The notes under the pieces: model-generated
The model's database searches: none
What the model was told of the DNA's origin: nothing
The model's input: only the letters and a program-made list of their open reading frames with translations
From: Bordetella sp. H567
GTDB lineage: Bacteria; Pseudomonadota; Gammaproteobacteria; Burkholderiales; Burkholderiaceae_B
Length of the DNA stretch: 64,000 nt
Direction: 5' to 3'
Assembly: GCF_001704295.1 (NCBI RefSeq)
Contig: NZ_CP012334.1
Coordinates: 1,996,084 to 2,060,083, forward strand
Made by a program: the position numbers and the translations under genes
Part shown: positions 10,042 through 19,151 of the stretch, piece by piece
Numbering within the stretch: position 1 is the first letter of the stretch
How the letters are laid out: every line of letters begins with the position of its first letter

Positions 10042-11121
10042 ATGACACACAAGATTGCGGTCCTTCCTGGCGATGGCATCGGCCCCGAGATCGTCGACCA
10101 GGCCTTGCGCGTTCTGGGCGCGCTGAAGCTGGACCTGGTTACCGAACAGGCCGCCGTCGGCGGCGCGGCGTTCGATAAATTCGAGCACCCCTTGCCGCCC
10201 GCCACGCTGCAGCTTGCGCAATCCGCGCGCGCCGTGCTGTTCGGCGCCGTCGGGGACTGGAAGTACGACAGCCTGCCGCGCGAATTCCGTCCTGAGCAGG
10301 CCATCCTCGGCCTGCGCAAGTCGCTGGCCCTGTTCGCCAACCTGCGTCCCGCCATTCTGTATCCGGAACTGGCCAACGCATCGTCGCTGAAGCCCGAAGT
10401 CGTTTCCGGCCTGGACATCCTTATCGTGCGCGAGCTGACCGGGGATATTTACTTCGGCACCCCGCGCGGCGTACGCAGCGCGCCGGACGGCAACTTTGCC
10501 GGCGAACGCGAGGGCTACGACACCATGCGCTACAGCGAACCGGAAGTCCGCCGCATCGCGCGCATCGGCTTCGAGGCCGCGCGCAAGCGCAACCGCAAGC
10601 TGTGCAGCGTGGACAAGGCCAACGTGCTGGAGACTTCCCAGTTCTGGCGCGAAATCGTCATCGAGGTGGCGCGCGAGTACCCCGATGTGGCGCTGTCCCA
10701 TATGTACGTGGACAACGCCGCCATGCAGCTGGTGCGGGCGCCGCGCGAGTTCGACGTTATCGTCACGGGCAATCTGTTCGGCGACATCCTGTCCGACGAG
10801 GCCGCGATGCTCACCGGCTCGATCGGCATGCTGCCGTCGGCCTCGCTGAACGCCAGCGGCCAGGGCCTGTACGAACCCAGCCATGGTTCGGCCCCCGACA
10901 TCGCCGGCAAGGGCGTGGCCAATCCCCTGGCCACCATCCTGTCCGCCGCCATGATGCTGCGTTACTCGCTGGACCTGCCGGCACAGGCCGATCGCATCGA
11001 AAGCGCCGTTCGTGCCGTGTTGGCGCAGGGCCTGCGTACCGCCGACATCCACGAACCGGGCACGACCAAGGTCGGTACGGCCGAGATGGGTGACGCGGTC
11101 CTGAAAGCGCTGGCGTCGTAA
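10042..11121 (+). CDS. leuB: 3-isopropylmalate dehydrogenase
   Basis: NAD-dependent oxidative decarboxylation of 3-isopropylmalate, third step of leucine synthesis. The protein is 359 residues, the normal length. Recognisable parts are the N-terminal [15 protein letters not shown], the substrate loop with LRK and [10 protein letters not shown], the catalytic Tyr/Lys region including [14 protein letters not shown] and [11 protein letters not shown], and the NAD site [18 protein letters not shown]. It closes the leuCDB set. A three-codon frame (ATG CAT AAA TGA, 10034-10045) overlaps its start codon as ATGA. Confidence 0.97.
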   Translation: MTHKIAVLPGDGIGPEIVDQALRVLGALKLDLVTEQAAVGGAAFDKFEHPLPPATLQLAQSARAVLFGAVGDWKYDSLPREFRPEQAILGLRKSLALFANLRPAILYPELANASSLKPEVVSGLDILIVRELTGDIYFGTPRGVRSAPDGNFAGEREGYDTMRYSEPEVRRIARIGFEAARKRNRKLCSVDKANVLETSQFWREIVIEVAREYPDVALSHMYVDNAAMQLVRAPREFDVIVTGNLFGDILSDEAAMLTGSIGMLPSASLNASGQGLYEPSHGSAPDIAGKGVANPLATILSAAMMLRYSLDLPAQADRIESAVRAVLAQGLRTADIHEPGTTKVGTAEMGDAVLKALAS

Positions 11122-11146
11122 ATAGCCTTCATTGTGTATCGGGGAC

Positions 11147-11180
11147 GCCCTCTCCCCTCCGTGCAAGGAGGGGAGAGGGC
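11147..11180 (+). terminator. Perfect 14-bp hairpin after leuB
   Basis: Arms 11147-11160 and 11167-11180 are exact inverted copies (GCCCTCTCCCCTCC) around the loop GTGCAA, 26 bases after the leuB stop. There is no long T run directly behind, so it could end transcription with help, or protect the leu message 3' end. Confidence 0.55.
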
Positions 11181-11210
11181 GCGCTTTCTGATAAATTGTT
11201 GGTTTTGTCC

Positions 11211-11249
11211 AGCGAAAAAGCGTCATTCCGGACGCCTCTCGCTATTTTT
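11211..11249 (+). terminator. Second hairpin with T-rich tail upstream of asd
   Basis: AGCGA/TCGCT outer arms and GCGTC/GACGC inner arms form an interrupted stem (11211-11243), followed by ATTTTTCTTCTTTTC. It looks like a factor-independent terminator lying about 40 bases before the asd start. If it terminates, asd needs a promoter in the last 40 bases or depends on partial readthrough from leu. Confidence 0.5.
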
Positions 11250-11290
11250 CTTCTTTTCTCCGTTTATCCCTGACATCAAGAGCGTACGAA

Positions 11291-12421
11291 ATGAGCAATG
11301 CTGTGGGCCTCGTCGGTTGGCGTGGCATGGTCGGATCGGTACTCATGCAACGCATGCGCGAAGAAAACGACTTCGCGCTGTTCGAGCCGGTCTTTTTCTC
11401 GACTAGCAACGCCGGCGCGGCGGCCCCCAAATGGGCCGAAGGCGCGGGCGCCCTGCAAGATGCCTACGATATCGACGCGCTCAAGAAACTGCCCATTATC
11501 GTGACGGCCCAAGGCGGCGACTACACCAGCGCGGTCTATCCGAAACTGCGCGGCGCGGGCTGGAAAGGCCTGTGGATCGACGCCGCCAGTACGCTGCGCA
11601 TGTCCGAGGACGCCATCATCGTGTTGGATCCGGTGAACCGCCCGGTCATCGACGCGGCGCTCAAGCGCGGCGTGCGCAATTTCATCGGCGGCAATTGCAC
11701 GGTCAGCTGCATGCTGATGGGGCTGGCGGGCCTGTTCAACAACGACCTGATCGAATGGATGACGTCCATGACCTACCAGGCGGCATCCGGCGGCGGCGCG
11801 CAGCACATGCGCGAACTGCTGACGCAGTTCGGCCTGTTGAATCAATCGGTCAAGTCCCAGCTGGAAGATCCGGCCTCGGCCATCCTGGATATCGATCGCG
11901 GCGTGCTGGCCAAGCAGAAGGATGCGGCCCTGCCGCGCGAGCATTTCGGCGTACCGCTGGCGGGCAGCTTGATTCCGTGGATCGACAAGGACCTGGGCAA
12001 TGGCGTCTCGCGCGAGGAATGGAAGGGCGGGGCCGAAACCAACAAGATCCTGGGACGCGGCGAAGGCTTCGGCACGCCGGCCACGCCGGTGGACGGCCTG
12101 TGCGTGCGCATCGGCGCGATGCGTTGCCACAGCCAGGCCCTGACCATCAAGCTGAAGCGCGACGTGCCCCTGGACGAGATCAACGACATCATCGCCAGCG
12201 GCACGCAATGGGCCAAGGTCATCCCGAACACCAAGGAAGCCACTGTCGAGGCCCTGACGCCGGTAGCCGTTACCGGCACGCTGGACATCCCGGTGGGCCG
12301 CTTGCGCAAGCTGTCCATGGGTTCCGAGTACCTGGGCGCCTTCACCGTCGGCGATCAGTTGCTGTGGGGCGCGGCCGAACCCCTGCGCCGCATGCTGCGC
12401 ATCGCGCTGGCCGAAGCTTGA
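11291..12421 (+). CDS. asd: Aspartate-semialdehyde dehydrogenase
   Basis: NADPH-dependent reduction of aspartyl phosphate to the semialdehyde, the branch point to lysine, diaminopimelate, threonine and methionine. The 376-residue protein is of the Gram-negative type. The N-terminus [18 protein letters not shown] is the nucleotide-binding loop and [11 protein letters not shown] carries the active-site Cys. The ATG at 11291 begins the conserved [12 protein letters not shown]. It sits between leuB and fimV, an order common in Burkholderiales. Confidence 0.96.
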   Translation: MSNAVGLVGWRGMVGSVLMQRMREENDFALFEPVFFSTSNAGAAAPKWAEGAGALQDAYDIDALKKLPIIVTAQGGDYTSAVYPKLRGAGWKGLWIDAASTLRMSEDAIIVLDPVNRPVIDAALKRGVRNFIGGNCTVSCMLMGLAGLFNNDLIEWMTSMTYQAASGGGAQHMRELLTQFGLLNQSVKSQLEDPASAILDIDRGVLAKQKDAALPREHFGVPLAGSLIPWIDKDLGNGVSREEWKGGAETNKILGRGEGFGTPATPVDGLCVRIGAMRCHSQALTIKLKRDVPLDEINDIIASGTQWAKVIPNTKEATVEALTPVAVTGTLDIPVGRLRKLSMGSEYLGAFTVGDQLLWGAAEPLRRMLRIALAEA

Positions 12422-12430
12422 ATGCATGAG

Positions 12431-12485
12431 CCGCCGCGGGTCGGCGGCGTGCAGCCATCAAGGGCACCCGGGGTGCCCTTGTCGT
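12431..12485 (+). terminator. Tandem hairpins after asd
   Basis: A first stem CCGCCG/CGGCGG (12431-12447) is followed by AAGGGCACCC/GGGTGCCCTT (12460-12480) running into GTCGTTT. The second stem has ten perfect base pairs around a single base (eight with a usable loop) and is the likelier terminator. Confidence 0.6.
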
Positions 12486-12554
12486 TTCAGGAAACCCCGT
12501 AGGTAAGTTACACTTTTGAATGCGGCACTGCCCGCTTTTGCGGAAAACAGGCTT

Positions 12555-14660
12555 ATGACGCTACGCTCGCTGCGCCCCACGTCCATTTCGAGCCGATACG
12601 CAACGCGCCTCGCGGTCGCGCTCACGCTTGGGTGCGCGGCCAGCGCTCCCGCGTACGCGCTTCGCCTTGCGCACAGCCGCATCGTATCGACGCCCAATGC
12701 CCCGCTTCAGGTCATCGTCGGCATCGCGGAGCTCACCCCGGACGAACAACGCACGCTGATGGCTACGCTGGCGGATCCCGCGGCCTGGCAGCAGGCGGGG
12801 GTGACGCCGCCTGTGCCGCTGTCCAGCATGACTTTGCGCCTGGAAGGCGGCGGCAACCCGACGCGCCGGAACCTGCGCATTTCCTCGACCGAAGCCGCGC
12901 AGGGGCCTGTCGTGGACCTGCTGCTGAAGCTGGGTACCAGCGAAGGGCAGCGGCAGGTGCAGGTCAGCATGACGCAGAGCAGCGGCGGTTTCCCCGGGCT
13001 GACGTCACAGGCCCAGGTGGGTAGCGGTGCCCGAACCGCGCGCGGCGCCGGCGCAGTGGCGGTGCGGCCAGGCGATACGCTTTACGGCATCGCGCAAAGC
13101 AACGCGGTGGCCGATGCGACGCTGTACCAGATGCTGGTGGCTTTGTGGCGTGCCAATCCACGCGCGTTCATCCAGAACAATATGAACCTCGTGAAGGCGG
13201 GCGTGACGCTGGTCGTGCCCGACGCCGCGACGGTGCGCGCCATCGACCCGGCCGAGGCCCGCCGCATCTTCATCCAGCAACAAGAGGCCTACGCGCGCTA
13301 TCGCGCCAGCCTGGCGGGCGCGGCGGCGGCAGGCGCGGCGGCAACGGCGGGGTCTGCCACCGCGGGCCAGCTGGGTGGCGCGCCATCGACCGCGGTGCCT
13401 GAAACTCCGCCGCAGGACCGGCTGCGCCTGTCCAGTGGACAGCCGGGCGAGGGCGGCGCCGACGCCCAGGCGCAGGCCGATGCGCAGACCTCCATAGCCA
13501 AGGCAACCGAGGACGCCCAGCAGCGGGTCGACCAGCTCGAACGCAACGTCAAGGAACTGAACGACGCCCTGGCCGCGCGTGCGGCGCAGGGTAGCGGCCC
13601 CGGCGCCGGGCGGGAGGGCAGCGGTGCCGCCGCGGGTGCCGATCGCCAAGGCGGCGGATTGGCGGTGCCGGGTCTGGGCGGCGCAGACGGCGCTGCCGCG
13701 CCGGCCGCCAATGGCGGAAGCGCCGCGTCCGCGCCCCGAAGCGCGCTCGCGCAGGCAGGTCCCCCTTCGCCATCGGCCGGCGCCGCCCCGCAAGGCGCTG
13801 CGGGATCGTCATCGGCAGGTGCGGCGCAGGGTGGCGCGTCTCAGCCCGGTGTCGCCTCGCAATCGGGTATCCCGCAAGGTGGCGCGTCGCAGCCCGGTGT
13901 CGCCTCGCAGTCGGGCGCCCCGCAACCGGGCGCCGCATCTCAACCCGCTGCCGGCGCGCCGCAAGGCGCGACGCCACCGGCTGGTACGGCAGCTGGCTCT
14001 GCCGGCGACGCGGCGCTTGGCGGGTCGCAGAATGGCGGCCAGGCCGGCGCCTCGACCACCGATATGGCCAAGCCGGGCATATCCGGCGACGCATCCGCCC
14101 TGGGCGGAACATCCGGAACCAGCGGAACGCCAGGCTCGCCGGGCGCCACCACGGGCGGTGCGTCCGCCCAGGCCGGGGGCGCGGCGGGCGGTACGGGACT
14201 TTCACCGTCCGGCGCGGGAAGCGCTGCCTCGCCTTCGAACGCAGGAAGCGCCGCCTCCGCATCGGGGCCAGGAAACGCCGCATCGGCCTCGGGCCCATCG
14301 GCCAACCCGGACCAGTCCGTGGCCAAACCCGAGGGCGCTGCGGTGGTCAGCCCCGGCGCCACCGACGACACCGGCACAGGCGCCAAGACACCGGACACCT
14401 CCGGGCTGCCTTCGTGGCTATCCGACAACCTGTTGATCATCCTGACCGCCGTCCTCGCCGTCGTGGCCTTCGTCATCGCATGGTTGCTGCGCCGTGCCGC
14501 TGTGCGGCGCGACGAAGACCAGGACGATCTCGACGACGAACTCTATATGTCGGAGATCGACCAGAGCGCCATCGATCGCCGGCTTGACGGCATCAACCTG
14601 GATCTGGACGAGCCCCCCGCGGAAGCCGATCGGCCCCGTCCCGGCCCGGTGCGGACCTGA
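12555..14660 (+). CDS. fimV: FimV/TspA-type LysM membrane protein
   Basis: About 701 residues. The chosen ATG at 12555 (MTLRSLRP) directly precedes a signal sequence ending around ALTLGCAASAPAYA; an ATG at 12516 would add 13 residues. Next comes the conserved FimV N-terminal domain (LRLAHSRIVSTPNAPLQ), then a LysM peptidoglycan-binding motif beginning VRPGDTLYGIAQ, a coiled segment rich in Ala and Gln, a long Gly/Ala/Ser/Pro linker, a membrane helix near residues 590-612 and an acidic cytoplasmic tail. In Pseudomonas FimV organises type IV pilus and polar assemblies. The C-terminal TPR part of classical FimV is shortened here. The linker contains a 48-base tandem repeat. Confidence 0.82.
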   Translation: MTLRSLRPTSISSRYATRLAVALTLGCAASAPAYALRLAHSRIVSTPNAPLQVIVGIAELTPDEQRTLMATLADPAAWQQAGVTPPVPLSSMTLRLEGGGNPTRRNLRISSTEAAQGPVVDLLLKLGTSEGQRQVQVSMTQSSGGFPGLTSQAQVGSGARTARGAGAVAVRPGDTLYGIAQSNAVADATLYQMLVALWRANPRAFIQNNMNLVKAGVTLVVPDAATVRAIDPAEARRIFIQQQEAYARYRASLAGAAAAGAAATAGSATAGQLGGAPSTAVPETPPQDRLRLSSGQPGEGGADAQAQADAQTSIAKATEDAQQRVDQLERNVKELNDALAARAAQGSGPGAGREGSGAAAGADRQGGGLAVPGLGGADGAAAPAANGGSAASAPRSALAQAGPPSPSAGAAPQGAAGSSSAGAAQGGASQPGVASQSGIPQGGASQPGVASQSGAPQPGAASQPAAGAPQGATPPAGTAAGSAGDAALGGSQNGGQAGASTTDMAKPGISGDASALGGTSGTSGTPGSPGATTGGASAQAGGAAGGTGLSPSGAGSAASPSNAGSAASASGPGNAASASGPSANPDQSVAKPEGAAVVSPGATDDTGTGAKTPDTSGLPSWLSDNLLIILTAVLAVVAFVIAWLLRRAAVRRDEDQDDLDDELYMSEIDQSAIDRRLDGINLDLDEPPAEADRPRPGPVRT
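13830..13925 (+). repeat. 48-bp tandem repeat inside the fimV linker
   Basis: Two nearly identical 48-base units (13830-13877, 13878-13925) encode the 16-residue unit GGASQPGVASQSGxPQ; a shorter decayed third copy follows to about 13964. The unit is a multiple of three, so copy-number change would alter linker length without shifting the frame. Confidence 0.8.
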
Positions 14661-14663
14661 GCG

Positions 14664-15458
14664 ATGCCGCGTGTGGCCCTCGGGCTGGCATATGAGGGGT
14701 CGGCCTGGCAGGGGTGGCAGACCCAGCCGCATCGCCAGACCGTCCAGGACACCCTGGAATCCGCCCTGCGTCAGTTCCTTGCCGCCCCCACAGCGACCCT
14801 ATGCGCGGGGCGCACCGATGCGGGCGTGCATGCCGCCATGCAGGTCGTGCATCTGGACAGCGACGTCCAGCGGCGCCCCGAATCCTGGGTGCGCGGCCTG
14901 AACGCGTTATTGCCGCCCAGCATCGCCGTACGGTGGGCGCAGCCCGTTCCGGAGACTTTCCACGCCCGGTTTTCCGCCTTGTCGCGCACCTATACCTACC
15001 TGTTGTGGAACGACCGCGTCCGCCCCGCGCTCTGGGCGGGCCGCGCGGGCTGGTGCTTCCAGCCGCTGGATGTAGACGCCATGCGCACGGCCGCCGTCGC
15101 GCTGATGGGCGAGCACGATTTCAGCAGCTTCCGTTCTTCCCAATGCCAGGCGCGCCATCCTGTGCGTACGCTGCATCAGCTCGATATCGCGGCGCAGGGC
15201 CGCTTCCTGGTATTCACCTTGAGGGCGAACGCCTTCCTGCACCACATGGTGCGCAACATCATGGGCGCCCTGCTGCAAGTCGGGCAGGGCCGGCAGCCGG
15301 CTTCATGGATGCAGGATCTGCTGGCCGCGCGCGACCGTACCCAGGGCGCGCCCACCTTCATGCCGGACGGCCTGTATCTGTCTGCCCTCGAGTACGCGCC
15401 CGAATTCGGCCTGGACGACCTGGACGGGCGCAGGCATCTGCTTTCGCCCTTCGCCTGA
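14664..15458 (+). CDS. truA: tRNA pseudouridine38-40 synthase
   Basis: Isomerises U38-U40 in the anticodon arm of many tRNAs. The 264-residue protein starts three bases after the fimV stop. The catalytic motif [10 protein letters not shown] contains the essential Asp; other family parts are [17 protein letters not shown] at the start and [17 protein letters not shown] near the C-terminus. It is the third member of the asd-fimV-truA-trpF row. Confidence 0.96.
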   Translation: MPRVALGLAYEGSAWQGWQTQPHRQTVQDTLESALRQFLAAPTATLCAGRTDAGVHAAMQVVHLDSDVQRRPESWVRGLNALLPPSIAVRWAQPVPETFHARFSALSRTYTYLLWNDRVRPALWAGRAGWCFQPLDVDAMRTAAVALMGEHDFSSFRSSQCQARHPVRTLHQLDIAAQGRFLVFTLRANAFLHHMVRNIMGALLQVGQGRQPASWMQDLLAARDRTQGAPTFMPDGLYLSALEYAPEFGLDDLDGRRHLLSPFA

Positions 15459-15720
15459 ACGCGCGCGGATCTGCGCAGAACGGGAAGGCAGGCGTGGTGC
15501 TAGATACATCGGGGAAGATGCTCGGCCAAGTTGATGCACCCGCAAGGGGATGCGCGGCGAGGGGATAGACGGCGGGCAGATGCAATGCAGGTGCATGCAT
15601 GGCAAGGGCTGCACTGCAAGTAGATGCCAGGCGCCTGCCTGCGCCGCAGTGGCGCCGACGGCGGGTTACACTGGGTGCTTGTCTGTCGGCGCCCAACGGC
15701 GCGCCATTCTGATCTTCACC

Positions 15721-16377
15721 ATGCGCACGCGCGTCAAAATCTGCGGGATGACCCGCCCTGAAGACATCGCCGCCGCCGTCGATGCGGGCGCCGATGCGGT
15801 CGGCTTGATCTTCTATCCCAAGAGCAAGCGCTATGTCTCCCTGGAACTCGCGGCACGGCTACGGCGCGACGTGCCCGCGTTCGTCGATGTGGTCGCGCTC
15901 TTCGTCAACGCCGACGACGACACGGTAAGGCAAGTGCTCGACGTCGTGGGCCCCGACCTGCTCCAGTTCCATGGCGATGAAACGCCGGATGCCTGCGAAC
16001 GCCACGGCCGGCGCTATATGAAAGCCTTTCGCGTCGGTGGCCCCGGCGCCGAGACGGCAGGGCAGTTGGCGCGCACCTGCGCTGCCTATCGCGGCGCCGC
16101 GGGCTGGTTGTTCGACAGCTATTCCGCCGGTTACGGCGGCAGCGGCCTCGCCTTCGAGCATGCCTTGCTGCAGGACGTGCGCGCGGACAGCCAAGGCGCC
16201 CCGGTCATCCTCTCCGGAGGTCTCTCGCCCGACAACATCCAGGCGGCGATCACCACGCTGCGCCCCTACGCCGTGGACGTCAGCAGCGGGGTCGAGGAGT
16301 CACCCGGCATCAAGGCAGCCATGCGCATCCGCGCTTTCCTGCAAGCCGTCCGCCGCGCCGACGATGCGGCAATCTAA
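15721..16377 (+). CDS. trpF: Phosphoribosylanthranilate isomerase
   Basis: Third step of tryptophan synthesis, an Amadori rearrangement in a TIM barrel. The ATG at 15721 begins the conserved MRTRVKICGMTRPEDI with catalytic Cys in KICGMT; the frame is open further upstream but that part has no family similarity. It is 218 residues long. Other signatures are DAVGLIFYPKSKRYV and the phosphate-binding LSGGLSPDN and VDVSSGVE. In related genomes I would expect trpB and trpA next; here a tRNA gene follows instead. The 262 bases before it show no gene. Confidence 0.96.
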   Translation: MRTRVKICGMTRPEDIAAAVDAGADAVGLIFYPKSKRYVSLELAARLRRDVPAFVDVVALFVNADDDTVRQVLDVVGPDLLQFHGDETPDACERHGRRYMKAFRVGGPGAETAGQLARTCAAYRGAAGWLFDSYSAGYGGSGLAFEHALLQDVRADSQGAPVILSGGLSPDNIQAAITTLRPYAVDVSSGVEESPGIKAAMRIRAFLQAVRRADDAAI

Positions 16378-16502
16378 GGCGTTGCCCACGTCGCCAAAGC
16401 GCGAAATCAGGCATCGCCGGCACGGCCCCCAAGGGGCAGCCGGCTTACCGAAATGCGGCCACGAAGGTGCCATGCGCACGTTCAGCAAGACGGGTTGGCG
16501 AT

Positions 16503-16531
16503 TTGACTCGGCTTATACATCTCTATATAAT
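16503..16531 (+). promoter_or_regulatory. Sigma-70 promoter of tRNA-Val
   Basis: TTGACT (16503-16508) and a consensus TATAAT (16526-16531) are separated by 17 bases and lie 14 bases before the tRNA. One of the strongest promoter matches in the window. Confidence 0.85.
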
Positions 16532-16544
16532 TTTTCTTCTTCGC

Positions 16545-16621
16545 AGGCGGTTAGCTCAGCTGGTTAGAGCGCTACGTTGACATCGTAGAGGTCGTTGGTT
16601 CGATTCCAATACCGCCTACCA
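16545..16621 (+). tRNA. tRNA-Val (anticodon GAC)
   Basis: A full cloverleaf can be drawn: acceptor AGGCGGT/ACCGCCT, D arm GCTC...GAGC, anticodon stem CTACG/CGTAG around TTGACAT with anticodon GAC, variable AGGTC, T arm GTTGG-TTCGATT-CCAAT with one G-T pair, discriminator A and an encoded CCA (16619-16621). It reads GUC and GUU codons. Confidence 0.97.
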
Positions 16622-16626
16622 CCGAA

Positions 16627-16704
16627 CCTGGCATGCGTGCCAGGCACCGTGCAAAAAACAAATCTGAATGAACCCGCGTAAGCAATCAGGCACGCGGGTT
16701 TTTT
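16627..16704 (+). terminator. Processing hairpin and rho-independent terminator after tRNA-Val
   Basis: A stem CCTGGCA/TGCCAGG (16627-16644) follows the CCA. Then AACCCGCGT/ACGCGGGTT (16671-16700) runs into TTTTTT, a clear intrinsic terminator. The first hairpin may assist 3' end maturation. Confidence 0.85.
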
Positions 16705-17081
16705 GTCGTCCAGCATTGGGCAATCTGCACGGTTTTCGAATCACCACGGCAACGCGCACATCGCCTCGGATCTGAACTTGAAGCCGTTGAAAGCGCTGCG
16801 AACCTTTATAGGCACGCACAGCTCCTGATGGAATACTAAGGGTAGACGCATCACGCGACGTTGGCTCGCTCGTACCTGCAAGGCGGGGAAGGCCGTCGCT
16901 ATTTGCTTTACGGGTTGGATGAATGTGAGCATCCCGCAATAGCGGGCTGTCCAATACATTACCTGTGTAGAGGGTCCCCGCAAGCGGCGGCGAGTTCGCG
17001 AGCCAAGTTGCTTGGTCTTGGCTAGTGGGGGGTTGTTCTCCCGCCAACCGCCGGCCCATCTCCCTTACATGGAACCGCATC
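16705..17081. other. Lower-GC stretch with no supported gene
   Basis: About 375 bases beyond the tRNA terminator. A leftward frame of 172 codons covers it but has no ribosome site, no family look and runs back into the tRNA gene, so I do not call it. Base composition is noticeably lower in GC than the housekeeping blocks. Confidence 0.5.
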
Positions 17082-17363
17082 ATGAGAATCCTTCGATCAA
17101 CTTTGTCGCTCATCCTGCTGTCTGCCGCGGGCATGTCGCTCGCTTCTTGCGCGGATATGCCCTCCCGGCGCTACGGCCCGGATGCAGCAGAACCCACCAA
17201 CCCGGCAGCGAATGACGATCGCGGTGCTTCCAAGCCGGCCCTTACCATCCAGGCCGGCGAGGGTGAGAAACTGAATCTCCCGTGGTTCGTCAGGGATGTG
17301 CGTGACTGGGTGAATGAGGGTAGCGGCCCCGCCACGGGTGATCGCCCACCGGGCGGATCATGA
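17082..17363 (+). CDS. Small predicted lipoprotein
   Basis: A 93-residue protein starting MRILRSTLSLILLS with a lipobox ending SLASC, so the mature lipoprotein would begin at Cys near residue 23. The mature part is short, polar and Pro/Gly-rich, with a central KLNLPWFVRDVRDWVNEG. I do not recognise a family. The ATG at 17082 is chosen because it begins the signal sequence; a frame start at 17025 would bury it. It faces the decayed gene on the other strand. Confidence 0.6.
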   Translation: MRILRSTLSLILLSAAGMSLASCADMPSRRYGPDAAEPTNPAANDDRGASKPALTIQAGEGEKLNLPWFVRDVRDWVNEGSGPATGDRPPGGS

Positions 17364-17469
17364 GTACGGTTCTTTCAACGGAACCGGCGCACGCCGGACC
17401 CGGGCAACCCGGAGGGGGCCGGGATACGGTAAGGTCTTCCGGCAGTTGCCCTATGCGAGCCGTTTCTCG

Positions 17470-18428
17470 TTAATCAGCGACTTCCGTGAATTGAATATAA
17501 GGAAGCTCAGTGCTTTCTTTCTGTGTCGGACCGGCGATGCAGCTTCTCAACCTGAGGTTGCTCGTCTCGCCCGTCGTAGTTCCGCTTACGCACCGCGGCG
17601 GCTGCCGCGATAACGCCGTATTCGCGGAGTCATATTCCGCGGCCACGTGCGTTACCAGCGAAGAACCGGGGTTGAAAGAAACCTTGTCGCCGTTGTCCGT
17701 GCCGAATACGCGGGTACATAGACCGCATTTGCTGCGGCACCTTCCGTTTTCAGGCAGGTGCTGCCGTCGCCGGACCATCCGTCGGGACACGTTTTTCCGC
17801 CGTAATTGTTTATCCAATATACGATGAACATCCGGGCTGAACCCGGGCCAAACAAATCCGATTGATAGCCAAACTGCTGCCAGATCTGGCAGCCTTTGCG
17901 CCCGGTGCAAAGCGGTGTCGGCGGGTCGGTGAAGTAGTTGGTGTTCAGCTGCAATGAATAACTATCCAGTCCATCGTTTTCTCCATCCGTCGATTTTGCC
18001 CATTTCACCCCTTTCACCTGCGGAAAAGAACCGATTACTCTCTTGAGGCGAACGCCATCCGGGGCTTTCAATATATAGTCGGCAACAGTGCTCGCGCGTT
18101 TTGATCTGCTTTCCTTGAGTTTTGATGGTGGCGGGCTTCCAAGGGCGTGGCAGGGCTCGCTTTGCCATGTCGTGCTGGGATATTTCATGTGAAAGCACCC
18201 CTTCAGGGAAGGCGCGCTGTTGATGATTTGCTGGGCCCATGTATGCTGCGCTGCTTCCATGGATCAAGCGCTTGCTTTTGCCGTCCTCGCGGCAGGTTCG
18301 GCGCCGGCAAACGCCGCGGAATGGATCGCAAGCGCGAGCGGCCCGGCAAGAAACGCGTATTTCCAGTTTTTGTTGGTGCCCATATTGGTGGGCTTGGTCA
18401 ACGTTGTCCTGCGTTTCAGGCTCATCAT
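17470..18428 (-). pseudogene. Decayed exported-protein gene (in-frame TGA and frameshift)
   Basis: Translation would begin at paired ATGs (18428/18425) behind a good GAGGAG site and give a signal peptide ending AIHSAAFA. After 54 codons the frame meets TGA (18264-18266), then stays open in the same frame through AQQIINSAPSLKGCFHMKYP, SYSLQLNTNYF and YWINNYGGKTCPDGWSG. Near 17700-17720 the coherent sequence switches frame: the first frame soon stops, while the next continues TDNGDKVSFNPGSS to a natural stop at 17470 (YIQFTEVAD). The pieces together resemble exported proteins of unknown function with GCF-YPS and YSLQLNT motifs that I associate with Burkholderiales and Xanthomonadales. Sequencing error cannot be excluded, but two lesions make decay more likely. 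Confidence 0.65.
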
Positions 18429-18821
18429 GGTTTGTCTCCTCGAAGCGGCGATGACATTCCCCGTTTGTTGCAGGGGTCAGGCTTGCCCGCATGCGCGGCG
18501 AGATATGCCGCGGCCCTATCGGCGGGTAGCAGGGTCCGCATCGGGTATGGGGCCGTGGGGGGCCTTTCGTCGGCAGGATGCGCCCAGGCCATAAAACGCA
18601 CTTTTATTTTGGTGGCGAACGCTTTTGCATTCGTGGTCGACAGGCAGCGGCGTGGTGCTGGGCGATACGCGAGACGAGCCAAAAGGAAATGCCGCGCGCA
18701 TTGCGGCTCCATGGGGAGCGGCAAGCGAAAAACCACGCATTCCACCGTTACGAACGCATACAACTGGCGCCCGCCCCGGCCCCTAAACTCTGCGTCCTCA
18801 TCAACCCTTGGGCTGACCCAT
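18429..18821. other. Gene-free stretch between decayed gene and small lipoprotein
   Basis: About 390 bases. Several overlapping frames exist on both strands but none has a credible start, ribosome site or recognisable protein. It must contain the promoter of the lipoprotein at 18822 and once held that of the leftward gene. Confidence 0.45.
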
Positions 18822-18986
18822 ATGAAGCTTCTGCTCGGTTTGCTGTTCGTTGCTACCTTCGCCACCATGTTGAGCGCTTGCGCCGTCTATACGCCCAGCG
18901 GGGCGGTGGTGGTCGATCCTCATGGCGGCGGTGGCGGCGGCGGCGGGTTCTGCCCTCCGGGACAAGCCAAAAAGGGAAATTGCTAA
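18822..18986 (+). CDS. Very small lipoprotein with CPPGQAKKGNC tail
   Basis: A 54-residue protein: signal segment MKLLLGLLFVATFATM, lipobox LSAC, then AVYTPSGAVVVDP, a run of glycines and the terminal FCPPGQAKKGNC. Tiny lipoproteins with this Gly-rich middle and a CPPGQAKKG-C ending are widespread in Proteobacteria, with no known function. The two C-terminal cysteines could form a disulfide in the periplasm. The frame is open far upstream (from 18147), but only this start gives a sensible protein. Confidence 0.75.
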   Translation: MKLLLGLLFVATFATMLSACAVYTPSGAVVVDPHGGGGGGGGFCPPGQAKKGNC

Positions 18987-19083
18987 GCCCACGCCTCTCA
19001 CTACGACACGGTGAATAGGTCCGCTTTTTAGTTCGCTACCCTGCGGCACGCGCGGCGGCCTATTCAGAATCCCAAGTCTACGT

Positions 19084-19119
19084 CCCGCGATCGGCCGTTC
19101 CGTCGGCCGATATCGCGGG
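19084..19119 (+). terminator. Long GC-rich hairpin
   Basis: CCCGCGAT-CGGCCG pairs with CGGCCG-AT-ATCGCGGG with only a two-base bulge, followed by CGTTTC. It lies between the small lipoprotein and the EAL gene and probably ends the lipoprotein transcript. Confidence 0.55.
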
Positions 19120-19151
19120 CGTTTCACTGTCCCGAAGTGAGAGGCTTATCC

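Noticed and set aside
13300-14400. Long frames on both strands opposite the fimV linker
   Set aside because: Low-complexity GC-rich DNA keeps other frames open; none has a start signal or family similarity.
16616-17134. Leftward frame of 172 codons beyond the tRNA
   Set aside because: No ribosome site, no family look, and its end runs into the tRNA gene.
17652-18260. Apparent 202-codon intact gene starting MEAAQHTW
   Set aside because: The true signal peptide lies upstream in the same frame behind a TGA, and its C-terminus is replaced after a frame change, so it is a fragment of a broken gene.
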